DNA of 64,000 nt from Lineus longissimus (GCF_910592395.1 NC_088311.1:18540501-18604500); one strand, 5' to 3'; shown: positions 12,801-21,769, numbered from the stretch's first letter. Made by a program: numbers and translations. Notes: generated by a model from the letters alone, not told the origin.

Positions 12801-13499
12801 CTGATGATTGCTAGCAACAATGTCAATGGCTTCTTCCCCGTCCCGTTAAGAGAAAGGCTCAGGTTTGAGCATATATACTCAACGTCTAATGAAATGTGCA
12901 AGTGAAGGTGATAAAATCTTGGTTTGGCTCCTGGCCTTGAGAAGGGAAGGTTGAATGAAATGCGAACTTAAATAAAGGCCCAGAGTGTGCAGAGTCTAGG
13001 TGCAAGACTGTATTATTCACATTGACGACCGACACACTGCACAGCAACATAGGCCGTTTTCCAGACATGCCGGTGCCACCTAAGGACGGCAAAAAAACTA
13101 CCTTTACAATAGGTTTTTAAGGTCAATGATGCCTGACAATGCCTCTCGAGCCATTGTCTCACAATGTCTGGCGTTTTTTTACCGTGAAGATCTATTGCAG
13201 TGATTGCAAGATGGTTTGTTTTGCCGTCCCTAGTCACTAGCCTAGTGCCAGTGGTCGCTGCGTATCTGGCAGCCAAAGGGCCTAGTCTGGCTCAAGATAA
13301 ACAAGGGACCATGATAACTGATTCTGACTATGGAAGTGATTACAAAACAGTCAGATTTTCAAAGAAGACAATCAACATTTGAACATGACTCACCAACAAG
13401 ACCTCCAATGAGAAAACAGACAAGTTGAAGAATCAACAAGACGACTGTCAAGGCGATCAATTTCTTGCCGCTGAGCGTCTCTAAAACAACGCCACCCAT
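3871..13499 (-). CDS. WLS: Wntless, Wnt cargo receptor (complete, 13 coding exons)
   Basis: Multi-pass membrane protein that binds lipidated Wnt and carries it from ER/Golgi to the cell surface. Coding exons in transcript order: 13499-13394, 12398-12184, 11193-11103, 10320-10190, 9598-9443, 8819-8683, 8091-8051, 7797-7670, 6351-6254, 5879-5816, 5486-5343, 4775-4538, 3971-3871. All junctions are GT-AG, the phases agree, and the sum is 1650 nt (549 residues plus TGA/TAA-type stop, here TAA). Vertebrate WLS is about 541 residues. Residues 14-36 form TM1; exons 2-5 (36-233) are the luminal domain; exons 6-12 give the helix bundle. Diagnostic stretches are [11 protein letters not shown] (exon 6), GDIRQGIFY and GEHMM (exon 8), [10 protein letters not shown] (exon 10) and [20 protein letters not shown] (exon 12). 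A YxxL endocytosis-type motif, Y436-M-G-L439, spans the exon 11/12 junction. The tail ends in KAAVE, so the vertebrate KEAQE ER-retrieval ending is not conserved. Confidence 0.97.
4023..4172 (-). mobile_element. pogo-like MITE, copy 2
   Basis: Reverse-oriented member just downstream of the WLS last exon. It opens TA-CAGTGGAACCTCCCTTAG and decays towards its other end (about 'cttgtcagtaccgaggggg'). It lies inside the last WLS intron, between exons 13 and 12. Confidence 0.75.
7863..8028 (+). mobile_element. pogo-like MITE, copy 3
   Basis: Diverged member in the WLS intron between exons 8 and 7. Its 3' end, AGGGAGGTTCCACTG followed by TA, is intact; its 5' end is eroded. Confidence 0.75.
8499..8675 (+). 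mobile_element. pogo-like MITE, copy 4 (intact, next to a WLS splice donor)
   Basis: A 177-bp element with TA on both sides and terminal inverted repeats CAGTAGAACCTCTCT / AGGGAGGTTCCACTG. Its right end is only 7 nt from the WLS exon 6 donor, so the TA target is intron positions +6 and +7. Tc1/mariner-type ends with TA duplication are seen; assignment to pogo is inferred. Confidence 0.85.
9156..9248 (-). mobile_element. pogo-like MITE, copy 5 (half element)
   Basis: Only one half remains, ending GAGGTTCTACTG-TA. It sits in the WLS intron between exons 6 and 5. Confidence 0.7.
9766..9959. repeat. 45-bp minisatellite in a WLS intron
   Basis: Units begin 'cacagcacgtcatgc' at 9766, 9811, 9856, 9901 and 9945: four 44-45 bp units and a partial fifth. 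They lie between WLS exons 5 and 4. Cys/His-rich ORFs on both strands here are products of the repeat, not genes. Confidence 0.95.
10500..10663. mobile_element. 164-bp inverted-repeat element in a WLS intron
   Basis: The ends are CACTTTCCTCAAGCAG and CTGCTTGAGGAAAGTG. The arms stay complementary inward through 'aggacttcct' and 'ttgaccaatca'. It has the shape of a nonautonomous foldback or MITE. No second copy was seen in the window. Confidence 0.75.
11577..11765 (+). mobile_element. pogo-like MITE, copy 6
   Basis: Diverged member in the WLS intron between exons 3 and 2, recognised by 'gacaccctcgggactgaca' and 'gtccttgatagagag', with a decayed closing repeat. Confidence 0.7.
11853..12018 (+). 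mobile_element. pogo-like MITE, copy 7
   Basis: Diverged member about 90 bp from copy 6 in the same orientation and intron. It shows 'ggacacccttgggact', 'caatttgggaccaaaa' and a decayed end 'agagaggttgcacc'. Confidence 0.7.
12665..12783. repeat. near-perfect 33-bp inverted repeat in WLS intron 1
   Basis: Arms 12665-12697 and 12751-12783 are exact reverse complements from 'gggtgatatgaataaagac' inward. They are separated by 53 nt and flanked on both sides by 'aat'. The near identity suggests a recent insertion or gene conversion. Confidence 0.85.
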
Positions 13500-14446
13500 G
13501 ATTTTATGCTTCACAACTGTTCTTCGGGCTAGATTTCAGATGTTCCACAGGTTACGCTAGAGACTTAAGAGACAGAAATAGGCTAAAATGCGGAGAAAAT
13601 CACATCCGTTTTCAACGAAAATAGAACATTTTTCACAATGACAGCTTGTTGTGGTTGTCGGTAATTGCTGCCGGGCTAATTCCTGTCTGGCCGCGTCATT
13701 GGGTGATTCCAAAATAAACGAGGGTCAACAGCTAATTATTCTAGGGATCAGTTCATTAAACTGACAGAAGGTCGGCCAGTAAAATAAAACCCTATAAGAT
13801 ACATACTTTTGACGTTTATTTCACTCCCTACTGACTGACTAAGGGAATTAGGCAATTATCGCCAATATTTTTTAGCTTCCACCCCTCTATTATCTCGTCC
13901 AATGGTATAGCTAAGAGTTTCAAAGGCGGTCATTTCAAATCTTTCGCAATATTTTATAGAAATACATGCATAATTGTGAGATGTAACTAGTCTTGATGTC
14001 TTTTTGTTTATGGTTACTACCTGTTGATCGAAATTAATGGCCCCAGTTTGCCCTGAAGACCTCAACTTTGGCGACAGACGAAGAAGTCGAAGTTCTCACT
14101 ACTATACCTGCATGCATTGCAATGCACGAACATGACGCATCGTGTGCATTGCGTGCGTGTGAGACACTAATTGTCCCAAGTCCAACAGAAATGTGTCGGC
14201 CGGGCGCATATATATCAGAATCTGTCTGCATTATTACAATTGCATTGGGACGAATATGACGCATCGTGTGTGATCATGTATACCGAATGAACACACACTC
14301 TAAGCCAGGAGGGACCCTAATGCTAGGCCTAAACGCTGATAAATCTGCATGGTCAGGTCGACCCAACTCCAAGCATTTCATGATTTTACTACATTTTAGT
14401 ATCATAACTCCATCTTCAGATTTTCACTTCTATTTAGGCTAGACCC
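13500..14446. promoter_or_regulatory. divergent intergenic segment between WLS and SYCE2
   Basis: About 950 bp separate the start codons of WLS (minus) and SYCE2 (plus), so both promoters must lie here or in unseen 5' UTR introns. Seen: inverted CCAAT boxes at about 13697-13701, next to TGACGC on the minus strand, and a CCAAT near 13897. 'gacgcatcgtgtg' occurs twice (about 14133 and 14259). A TATATAT stretch lies near 14209. An AG acceptor-like 'ttctatttag' just before the SYCE2 ATG suggests an upstream noncoding exon. Confidence 0.45.
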
Positions 14447-16304
14447 ATGATGATGGAAACTCAAGTTGATATTTTGGTGGCGACCAAAAAAGGAAGTGCT
14501 GATGATTCCCCATCTGATCCATCTGCAGTGACTGCACAGGAGTAAGTGTCCTGACTGAGGCCTAATTTTCTTTGGAAGAAGAAACAATTAGCAGATCCAG
14601 TACTGACACCAGAATTTTAGTGTCAGTGGCCAATAGAAGTGTACTAAACTAGTAAAGTATTAGTTTCTCCTTCACAGTGCAAGCCGATGGCCAGTCCTAT
14701 TTACCTAATAACCCTTATTTAGCCTTAGTCCTATTTAACTGAGAGAAGTCAGTATTCTTTCTTTGGATGATTGAAACACTCTATGACCAATTTGAATGAT
14801 TCTAAATACAGTGGAACCTCCCTTAGCGGACACCTCTCTATTAAGGACACTAGTTTTGGTCCCAAAATAGTGCTTTCCATTCAATTTGACCTCTCTAATC
14901 AGGACACCACCTACTAAGGACAGCACTTGTCAGTCCAGAGGGTGTCCTTAATAGAGAGGTTCTACTGTATTGTTCTATTGCCAGTATTTCATTTATTTTA
15001 AAGTTCAACTTCAAGTAGTATTTTAATTTCACTATTTTTAAGCAGTGAACCTGAAAAGAGTGAACAGGCTGGATGTACAGCGAGAGATATGTATCAGGAC
15101 GAAGCAAGGAAACTTATAGATGGCATAAACCAAAAAAGGGAAAGAGATAACGAAGTTGTTGCAGATTACAAGAAAGCAATGGAAAGTCAGGTAAGACAAC
15201 TTATTCTCAAACAGAGAAGAAAATGAAGTACATGTCACTCCTGGAGAATTTATGTACATGCATTACCGATGCAGCACCTCATGTGTCATCTCCAAGATAA
15301 CATCTGCTGACATGTCTGCCCCGACGATGGCGTTTTTGGTCATCTTTGGGACACATTTCTGTGACTTACTTGACGTAAACGCTGTACTAGTAGTACTCCA
15401 AGTGGAGCATAGGTCGCCAACAAGATTTTTTCCACTTCCTCCTGTCCTGGACAGTTCTCTCCACTTGGATCCAGTTCATCTCTATCTTCCTAGCCTCATG
15501 TTCGATCGATCGTCGCAATGTGGTCCTCACCCTTGCGGATTCCACCTGAGTGCATGCCTTGGGATGTAGTGCCCAGGCTTTCTCAGGATGTGGCACTTTT
15601 CTGTGGAGGGTTATAATGATTGCTACATAGACAAACTGAGCACCTGTAATTAAAGACTAATAATTTGCCCCTCCGCTCCTTATTAGCACCCCCCCCCCCC
15701 CCCCCCATCTACCTTGGTACCCATATGACCGAATAATATTATAAGCAGGTTTCGCCAACCTTTAAAACATGTACGGAAAGCTACGAACGACCAAGTATAA
15801 CGGTGGGAATTACAAGTAAAAGTACTTTATCGACATTTTTGAATTTTTTTCCGATTTCTCGTGCAACTATTACTAAGCATAGATAGACGATGATTTACGA
15901 GTGTTGCTTAAATGAATTAACACAGGACTTTATGACACGACAGACTTCCGTAGTTCTTTGTTCGAACGGGTTGCGAAACCTGCCTTATGTCTGATCATTG
16001 TCTGATGCTGGACTATAACCAGTGTAATAGCAACTTGCGATTGCCTCAAAAGAATACCGGTTTGAAATGCATGTTGCTTGGTATTTAGTTTTGATTTAGA
16101 TGCTTTCTTTTCCCGCCTCAGGTGGACAAAATGTGCAACATGATGAAACAAAACCTATTTCAAATCTACGAAGCAAAGGGGAAGGAAGTAAAAGAGAAGT
16201 TACAAGAATTATACGACACGTTGGATAGAATTACCCAACTTGAGGAAGAACTGAACGAATTTAGGCAAGCTCTTGGCATGCTATACCAAGAAGTCCATAA
16301 CTGA
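14447..16304 (+). CDS. SYCE2: synaptonemal complex central element protein 2 (complete, 3 exons)
   Basis: Structural protein of the meiotic synaptonemal complex central element; in vertebrates it assembles with TEX12 into fibres. Exons are 14447-14541, 15046-15190 and 16122-16304 (TGA), 423 nt in all, giving 140 residues against about 218 in human. The alpha-helical core (residues about 45-135) aligns with the family: ARKLIDGINQKRERD (human AQELIENINKSRQKD), then NLFQIYEAKGKEVKEKLQEL (human RIYQIYNDHNKIIQEKLQEF), then ITQLEEELN. The N-terminus is short and acidic, and the long vertebrate C-terminal tail is absent. Three consecutive ATGs open the ORF; the first is used here. Introns carry two MITEs. 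The family name rests on remembered similarity and was not searched. Confidence 0.88.
14809..14967 (-). mobile_element. pogo-like MITE, copy 8
   Basis: A 159-bp TA-flanked element in SYCE2 intron 1 with both ends intact (CAGTGGAACCTCCCT / AGAGAGGTTCTACTG). Confidence 0.85.
15689..15706. repeat. poly-C tract
   Basis: About 18 cytosines in SYCE2 intron 2. Length is likely to vary and to be error-prone in assembly. Confidence 0.9.
15745..15983. mobile_element. MITE of the GCAGGTTTCGC family, copy 1
   Basis: About 239 bp in SYCE2 intron 2. Ends are GCAGGTTTCGC and GCGAAACCTGC, with further complementarity inward (acggaaagctacgaac / gttcttt..cttccgt). Two related copies follow at 17000 and 26701. 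Confidence 0.7.
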
Positions 16305-16556
16305 TGATAGACAGATCGAAATGTTACTAAGCGGGCACGATTTGTTTCTGTTACGACTTTGTAGTTTTTTTGGACATTGTAACAAGAATTTGCCTAGTGA
16401 TCTTCTTATTTAGACCAGAGAAAACTGATCTTCTTCAGAGAGAGAACCTTGGCGTACATCGCAAGTTGGTCTCTCCTACTTGCCCTCTACTCTAGGCTCT
16501 ACAATATTCTGAGATCGGACAATGTAAGATTCTGCAAGCATCCTTTTGTAATGTAC

Positions 16557-16949
16557 TCAATGCAGGCTACTGCCCCGAGTCCGCTGGGATATTCTTAAAA
16601 ATTCATCATTGGAGGTCGATATCTGTTGGTTATTCTCATAGAAATCGTCTCCAAGAATAGCATTTCTACAATGAATCTGATGTTGTCGCCTGCTGATACT
16701 ATGTGTTCTTCCATGGCCGAGTCCTCCATAAGCAGTTTGAAAGATTCCATCTGCTTCGTATGTATATGTACCATCTCTCGGGAACGCAAAACGTTGATAA
16801 TAGAAAGATTGCGCGCCGCTCGGACGTGGAATTACAATAGTACACGTATTTATAATTCCAAATTGGACCTGTGCATAAGACGAGTATATGACGAAGTCGT
16901 TTTCAAAGTCGAAGGCCATCCCAGTCCCAACACTTGTAATTAATACCAC
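16557..16949 (-). CDS. unassigned ORF, possible orphan exon or pseudogene
   Basis: A 130-codon open frame starting with GTG, with no family recognised. Its composition is protein-like and beta-rich in the first 80 residues (FENDFVIYSSYAQVQFGI, FYYQRFAFPRDGTYTYEADG). After that, another frame looks equally plausible, which hints at a frameshift. A MITE lies immediately upstream (17000-17265). It could be a decayed gene fragment; there is no splice or promoter support. Confidence 0.25.
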   Translation of the reverse strand: MVLITSVGTGMAFDFENDFVIYSSYAQVQFGIINTCTIVIPRPSGAQSFYYQRFAFPRDGTYTYEADGIFQTAYGGLGHGRTHSISRRQHQIHCRNAILGDDFYENNQQISTSNDEFLRISQRTRGSSLH

Positions 16950-16999
16950 TTCATCATGTCCGCCTTATGAACAGGTCCGATTTGGAATTCAAAATATCA

Positions 17000-17265
17000 G
17001 GCAGGTTTCTCACTCTCTTGCATAGCGTCATCCCGTCCCTGTGCTAATTCATTAATAGGCGACACTCGTAAATCTCATCATTATACCAGAGTCTTTCTAT
17101 ACAAGATATAGAAAGACTCTGCCTTGTATAGAAAGACTCTGATTATACTGAGTTTTAATAATCATTTTAGTGGGAATTGGGGGCGAAAACGTTCAAAAAC
17201 AATCGTCGACCTTTCTATACTTCGTACTTCGTACTTCGTTAGTTCGTATTCAAAAGGCTTGCGAA
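17000..17265. mobile_element. MITE of the GCAGGTTTCGC family, copy 2
   Basis: About 266 bp between 'ggcaggttt' and 'cttgcgaaacctgcc'. The left end is more decayed than the right. It contains the hairpin at 17087-17141. Confidence 0.6.
17087..17141. repeat. hairpin with a duplicated arm
   Basis: 'agagtctttctatacaag' is followed by two reverse-complement copies of itself, one imperfect (17106-17121) and one exact (17122-17141). Either arm can pair with the left arm. Confidence 0.85.
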
Positions 17266-18009
17266 ACCTGCCTATGAGGTACATGTATTGTGCAGGTACC
17301 CGCAGTTCATCGATGTAAAAAAGTTCGTCATTTCGGTTGAATTGAATAGTTGGTATTTTTGTCATCAGATGACAGTAATTCACTCTCAAAGTTGAAGTCG
17401 GAGTGGGAGTGGTGTAAACGGATGCGGAAACTCTGTATCACCGGCCGGGGTTAACGGGGTTTTTTTTCTAGTTTGTATTGTTTTTTTTTAGTTACCACCA
17501 CATCAAATCACTAATTGGTTGGGCACAATATTGCATTATCATAATCATAATAAAAGCTAGATTATTCATAAGGAACTGCGATCTGTTCATTTCCTTTATC
17601 AAATTGATCTGACATCGCAGTCACCAGCGATGGTTTTGAGTTGGCGCATAAATGCTCATTATGTAAACTATAAACAATAGACTGACATAATGGATTTTAT
17701 GTGGGATAACCTAATCAACTTGTTCAGCCCTCACCACATGCTAATCAGCCAGGTCTGGGAGTGTCCAGGAATATGGCTGACCAATCAGATTCTAGCTAGG
17801 GTCCCAAGCTGGTTTCAAGGGGCTAGCTAGCTTCAAGGGGCAAGAGCTTTATTACTTGCCAGGTTGCAGTGAGACGAACAAGTTGTTTAATTATTTCGTT
17901 TCCAACATATTTCGTTCCTGAATTTATCCTTGGAGTGCCGGTTTTTTATTCCAACGTTTTAATCTGGGGAGTATACTTTCTAGCTTTCTTGTATATAGTA
18001 GCTAGAACC

Positions 18010-18657
18010 ATGACTGCGATTCAGCAGACCAAAGTAGCTATTGTAGGTCACAGTTACGTGCGTAGGTTGATGGAATTCTCACGAGATTTTCCATTTATGC
18101 AGCAGTTTAGTAATGTGGCTCCACCACTCCCCCGGCCAAACTGGTTAGACTTAGCTAATTGTAGTGTTAGTTGGCACCATATCGGTGGCGGTACTGTCGC
18201 AAGTTTAGGCTCAAACGCGACCATATGGGAGGAGCTGATGATTTTCCAGCCCCATGTGCTATTTCTGCAGATTGGTTCAAATGATCTAGATGCTCTAAGC
18301 TCTGCGTCCGCCCCCTTTACTGTAGCGTACTCAGTATCGGAGTTGGTGGAGTTATACATTTCAAAGATAACATCTTTAAGGAAAGTTTTTGTAGGCGGCT
18401 TAGTCAAGCGCCTTAAAACACGCACCCAAGACCTATCCGTTGAAGTGTACAATGACAAGGTCTTCAGAACTAATGGTTACTTGATAGATTTTTGTGACCC
18501 TTTGGGTCGCATACCGGTGAAGTTATGGCTTCATAAAGGCGTTTCCCAGCCTACTAGTAACATTTATAACAGGGACAGCGTCCATATGAACCCATTGGGA
18601 AACCTCAAATTGTACCGCAGCGTGCGTTCCGCTGTCACATCTGCTATGAGTAGCTAG
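18010..18657 (+). CDS. SGNH-hydrolase-like protein of the retroelement
   Basis: 215 residues from an ATG in good context (accATGa); the frame is open further upstream, from 17869. SGNH signatures are in order: block I IVGHSYVRRL with the candidate nucleophile serine (residue about 15), block III LQIGSNDLD (GxND, about 97), and block V DSVHMNPLGN (DxxH, about 195). The catalytic triad is therefore complete as read. SGNH-like ORFs are known in some Ngaro-type elements. The substrate is unknown; esterase or acyl hydrolase activity is the family default, not something the sequence proves. Confidence 0.8.
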   Translation: MTAIQQTKVAIVGHSYVRRLMEFSRDFPFMQQFSNVAPPLPRPNWLDLANCSVSWHHIGGGTVASLGSNATIWEELMIFQPHVLFLQIGSNDLDALSSASAPFTVAYSVSELVELYISKITSLRKVFVGGLVKRLKTRTQDLSVEVYNDKVFRTNGYLIDFCDPLGRIPVKLWLHKGVSQPTSNIYNRDSVHMNPLGNLKLYRSVRSAVTSAMSS

Positions 18658-18739
18658 GTTAGATGTCTTACTGAAGCTTATTGCTTTAGTTCGTTAGCTC
18701 AATAGCATACGGTTCATATGCTTATTAAGTTGGGTGCAT

Positions 18740-19590
18740 GGGCCGTCAGGCACTGTGCGCTTGTTTACCTTGGGTGTGAGTCTTAGGCTCTGCTCATTTA
18801 TGATGCCCTTGTAGTTGGATCATTGCTCCCAACCAATTTGAAGCCCGCCCTTGATATCGCGAACCCATAGTTGGTGCGATGTTATGGTTTCAACAGTTTG
18901 GGCTTTGATACCCTGCAATGGGCTGGTTGTGCTAGGAGGGAGCTTCCCCCTTTATTCCTGCACATTGTCTTGTGTATGTGTCTTGGGCACTCCACATATC
19001 TACCTTGTGTATGGGTCTTAGGCTCTGCGCATTTATGATGCTCTCAACTGTAGTTGGATCGTTGCTTATCACTTGACAGTGTGCGCTATCGATACCCTGC
19101 ATGAGGCGGTATTGTGCTGAGGGCTATCTCTCCTCACCACATTGTCTTGTGTATGTGTCTTGGGCACTCCACATATCTACCTTGTGTATGGGTCTTAGGC
19201 TCTGCGCATTTATGATGCTCTCAACTGTAGTTGGATCGTTGCTTCTCACTTGACAGTGTGCGCTATCGATACCCTGCATGAGGCGGTATTGTGCTGAGGG
19301 CTATCTCTCCTCACTTGCACAATTGTTCGTATAGTGCATGAAGTTTCAGGCTCTGCACGTTAATTATGATGCTCTCAACTGTAGTTGGATCTTTGCTTCT
19401 CATTTGATTAAAAGCAATCTTAGATATCATGTACTCCTGTCTTGGTGTTTTGTGTTTTGAAACCAATAGACACCCGATGGGTTGGTATCTAGGTTGTTTA
19501 TCAATGGGCGCTCTCGATACCCTGCATGAGGCGGTAGTGTGCTGAGAGTTATCTCTCCTCACTTGCACAATTTGTGGTGATGCTGTTTTC
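18740..19590. repeat. 177-bp tandem repeats between the SGNH and gag ORFs
   Basis: Two full units begin 'cttgtgtatgtgtcttgggc' at 18969 and 19146, nearly identical over 177 bp. Degenerate partial units flank them (about 18770 and 19340-19565), sharing 'gataccctgcatgaggcggta' and 'caactgtagttggatc'. The tract fills the leader upstream of gag. Confidence 0.9.
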
Positions 19591-19635
19591 TTAAAGCTCA
19601 TATATATTAACAATCACGCTGTTCTTTTCTAGACC

Positions 19636-20853
19636 ATGGCGTACAATACACAGAGGACGAGACAGAGCAAGCGACGTCGCCAAGCGGATGAGGAAGATAC
19701 TCCATTGGTGCCGGTGCCAGCACCCGAAGGGGCAGCCCAAAATCCAACAGGTCCCAAGAGGCAGAAGAAAAAAGTCACTAAGAGGCGCAACGACCAAACG
19801 AATTCGGGACCGAGCGGAACAGACGTTAGTGCTATGTTTACTGAAATGAGGACGTTTATGTCCACCATGATGGACATGATGGCCAGGACTAACAATGTTA
19901 CCACCAGCAATGCGTCTCTCGGTGCTACTGGATTACCGCTCAATAGTACTCAGCCGCAGTTACAGTATGGTCCGTCTTCGGGGGCGGTATCGGCTACCAC
20001 GCAAGGAGTCATGCAGAACAGTCAGCTTCAGTCGAATCAGGGTCCGTCGTCGGCAGCAGGATCTGCAGCTCAGTTGGAATTGTCAAACCAACGCCAGACA
20101 AGCAGCGCCAATACTAACGGTGAGGGAGATATAGGCGAACCGTCGTTCACTGGTAGAGACATAAATGGTTCTCTTCTCTCGGTGGCCCGTCCGTTATATT
20201 ACGGTGTCTCCGACAGGATCAGAGAGAAAGTTTGGGCCGGGAAATATGTGGATTTCCACAAGTTCTTGAAAACCTATAAGGACAAACCCAAGCCAACTGT
20301 CATAGCAACAGATGAGGATGGGGTGCCCATCTCCTTGTCATTTGGTAAAGTAACTAAAGACAAGCCTTTGTCACTTATACAGTGGTTGTCGTGCTTTGAT
20401 GTTTTCGCATCGGTCTATGGGATGAAATTCCCAAATGATGTATATAAATTGGTACGGTACTCGGCATTAGTGAAAGAGATTGCGCACGAGGGAGGGGATT
20501 GGCGCTACTATGACGAGAATTTTTGCAAGTGGCGTCAAGAGGAACCTCTTGACTGGTTGGAAGTGGTACACACCTTGTACATGAAGGCCCATACAAGAGG
20601 GAGTTCTGATCTTTCCGCCAGTGACAAAACCATTTCCGGCGGTAAGAATCAGCCCTTTCGTGCTAACAAAGCCTCCAACGGCTTACCCAAAGGCACCTGC
20701 TTTGTCTACCAAAATACAGGCAAATGCAACAGAGGCGCCAAGTGCAAATTCCAGCACACTTGCGCTAAGTGCAAGGGTAAACACCCTACCTCCAAGTGTT
20801 ACACCCAAAAAGGCTCTTCAAAGCAAGGTGATACCACGACCAAAGAACATTAA
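19636..20853 (+). CDS. gag-like protein with CCCH zinc finger
   Basis: 405 residues, with the start in a strong context (gaccATGGc). The N-terminal 30 residues are basic (RQSKRRRQ). A Gln/Ser/Asn-rich linker (about 60-160) follows, then a folded gag-like core (about 165-325). Near residue 355 a CX8CX5CX3H finger (CFVYQNTGKCNRGAKCKFQH) is followed by a short knuckle-like CX2CX3HX4C. This arrangement is typical of DIRS/Ngaro gag proteins, which bind element RNA. It overlaps the RT frame (+1) by 233 nt. Confidence 0.85.
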   Translation: MAYNTQRTRQSKRRRQADEEDTPLVPVPAPEGAAQNPTGPKRQKKKVTKRRNDQTNSGPSGTDVSAMFTEMRTFMSTMMDMMARTNNVTTSNASLGATGLPLNSTQPQLQYGPSSGAVSATTQGVMQNSQLQSNQGPSSAAGSAAQLELSNQRQTSSANTNGEGDIGEPSFTGRDINGSLLSVARPLYYGVSDRIREKVWAGKYVDFHKFLKTYKDKPKPTVIATDEDGVPISLSFGKVTKDKPLSLIQWLSCFDVFASVYGMKFPNDVYKLVRYSALVKEIAHEGGDWRYYDENFCKWRQEEPLDWLEVVHTLYMKAHTRGSSDLSASDKTISGGKNQPFRANKASNGLPKGTCFVYQNTGKCNRGAKCKFQHTCAKCKGKHPTSKCYTQKGSSKQGDTTTKEH

Positions 20854-21769
20854 TGATCCAACCCTAAATATTAGTGCTTCTCATTCCGTTCTCCCATCCC
20901 CGGTCAAAGTTAACACCTTGTGTGCCTACCTCTCCGGTTATGACCCGGTGAAATTACATTATTTGAAGTCGGGTTTTTCTGTCGGGTTTCGTTTACACTA
21001 TGCTGGTAACATGGAATCCCTCATTTGTGAAAATTTAAAGTCGGCAAAGCAACATAAACATATAGTATCCTCTAAAATTCAGAAAGAGTTACAAGCCGGG
21101 CGTATTGCCGGCCCTTTTGATAGTCCACCTTTTCAAAATTTTCATGTTTCGCCTTTAGGGGTTGTTCCTAAAAAGACCCCTGGTGAATTCAGAATGATTC
21201 ACCATCTTTCATTCCCTGAGGGGTCTTCGGTAAACGATGGCATTCCAGCAGATTGTAAGCATGTGCAATACGCGTCTATTCTTGACGCTATTGCAAGGAT
21301 TAAAACGGTCCCCAACCCAGTCTTTTTGGCGAAAACTGACATCAAGTCAGCTTTTCGCATTATTCCCATTCATCCTGATGACTATCACTTGCTCGGTTTT
21401 ACCTGGGAGGGCAAATATTATTACGATAAGGTTTTGCCTATGGGTTGCGGTAGTAGTTGCTCTATTTTTGAAGCGTTGAGTACGGCTTTAGAATGGATAG
21501 CCATAAAAAAGTTGCACATACAATCTATGGTTCACATTCTGGATGATTTCCTATTGATGGTGCACGGTTTTGCCAACTGCCAACGACAATTAGGGCTCTT
21601 CAAAAAGCTGTGTGATGACTTAGGTGTGCCCTTAGTTATTGAGAAGACTTTTGGGCCCGATAGGGTTATGCCTTTCGTAGGCATAGTCTTGGATACCATT
21701 AAGTTTAAAGCAAGCTTACCGCCTGATAAATTACACAAATGTCACACACAAATATCCTTGGCCAATTAA
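20621..21769 (+). CDS. reverse transcriptase of DIRS/Ngaro type, C-terminally truncated
   Basis: 382-residue open frame; the recognisable part starts after the gag stop. RT landmarks: SGFSVGFRLHYAG (about 120), LGVVPKKTPGEFRMIHHLSF (about 190), catalytic Asp in AKTDIKSAFRI (about 240), LPMGCGSSCSIFE (about 275) and the active-site LDD in HILDDFLL (about 305). It stops after LPPDKLHK, where RNase H normally begins, so the polyprotein is incomplete. Expression could use internal initiation or a +1 shift from gag. The core frame has no internal stops. Confidence 0.9.
   Translation: MTKPFPAVRISPFVLTKPPTAYPKAPALSTKIQANATEAPSANSSTLALSARVNTLPPSVTPKKALQSKVIPRPKNINDPTLNISASHSVLPSPVKVNTLCAYLSGYDPVKLHYLKSGFSVGFRLHYAGNMESLICENLKSAKQHKHIVSSKIQKELQAGRIAGPFDSPPFQNFHVSPLGVVPKKTPGEFRMIHHLSFPEGSSVNDGIPADCKHVQYASILDAIARIKTVPNPVFLAKTDIKSAFRIIPIHPDDYHLLGFTWEGKYYYDKVLPMGCGSSCSIFEALSTALEWIAIKKLHIQSMVHILDDFLLMVHGFANCQRQLGLFKKLCDDLGVPLVIEKTFGPDRVMPFVGIVLDTIKFKASLPPDKLHKCHTQISLAN

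Larger units (their letters stand above)
18010..21769 (+). mobile_element. DIRS/Ngaro-like retrotransposon, 3'-truncated
   Basis: Tyrosine-recombinase-type retroelement recognised from its reverse transcriptase and gag. Order seen: SGNH-hydrolase ORF (18010-18657), tandem repeat tract (about 18740-19590), gag (19636-20853), RT (20621-21769). RNase H and tyrosine recombinase, expected after RT, are absent: the RT frame ends soon after 'SLPPDKLHK'. Split or inverted terminal repeats were not identified, so the outer limits are those of the ORFs. The SGNH ORF may belong to this element or to the tail of a neighbouring one. Confidence 0.8.
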
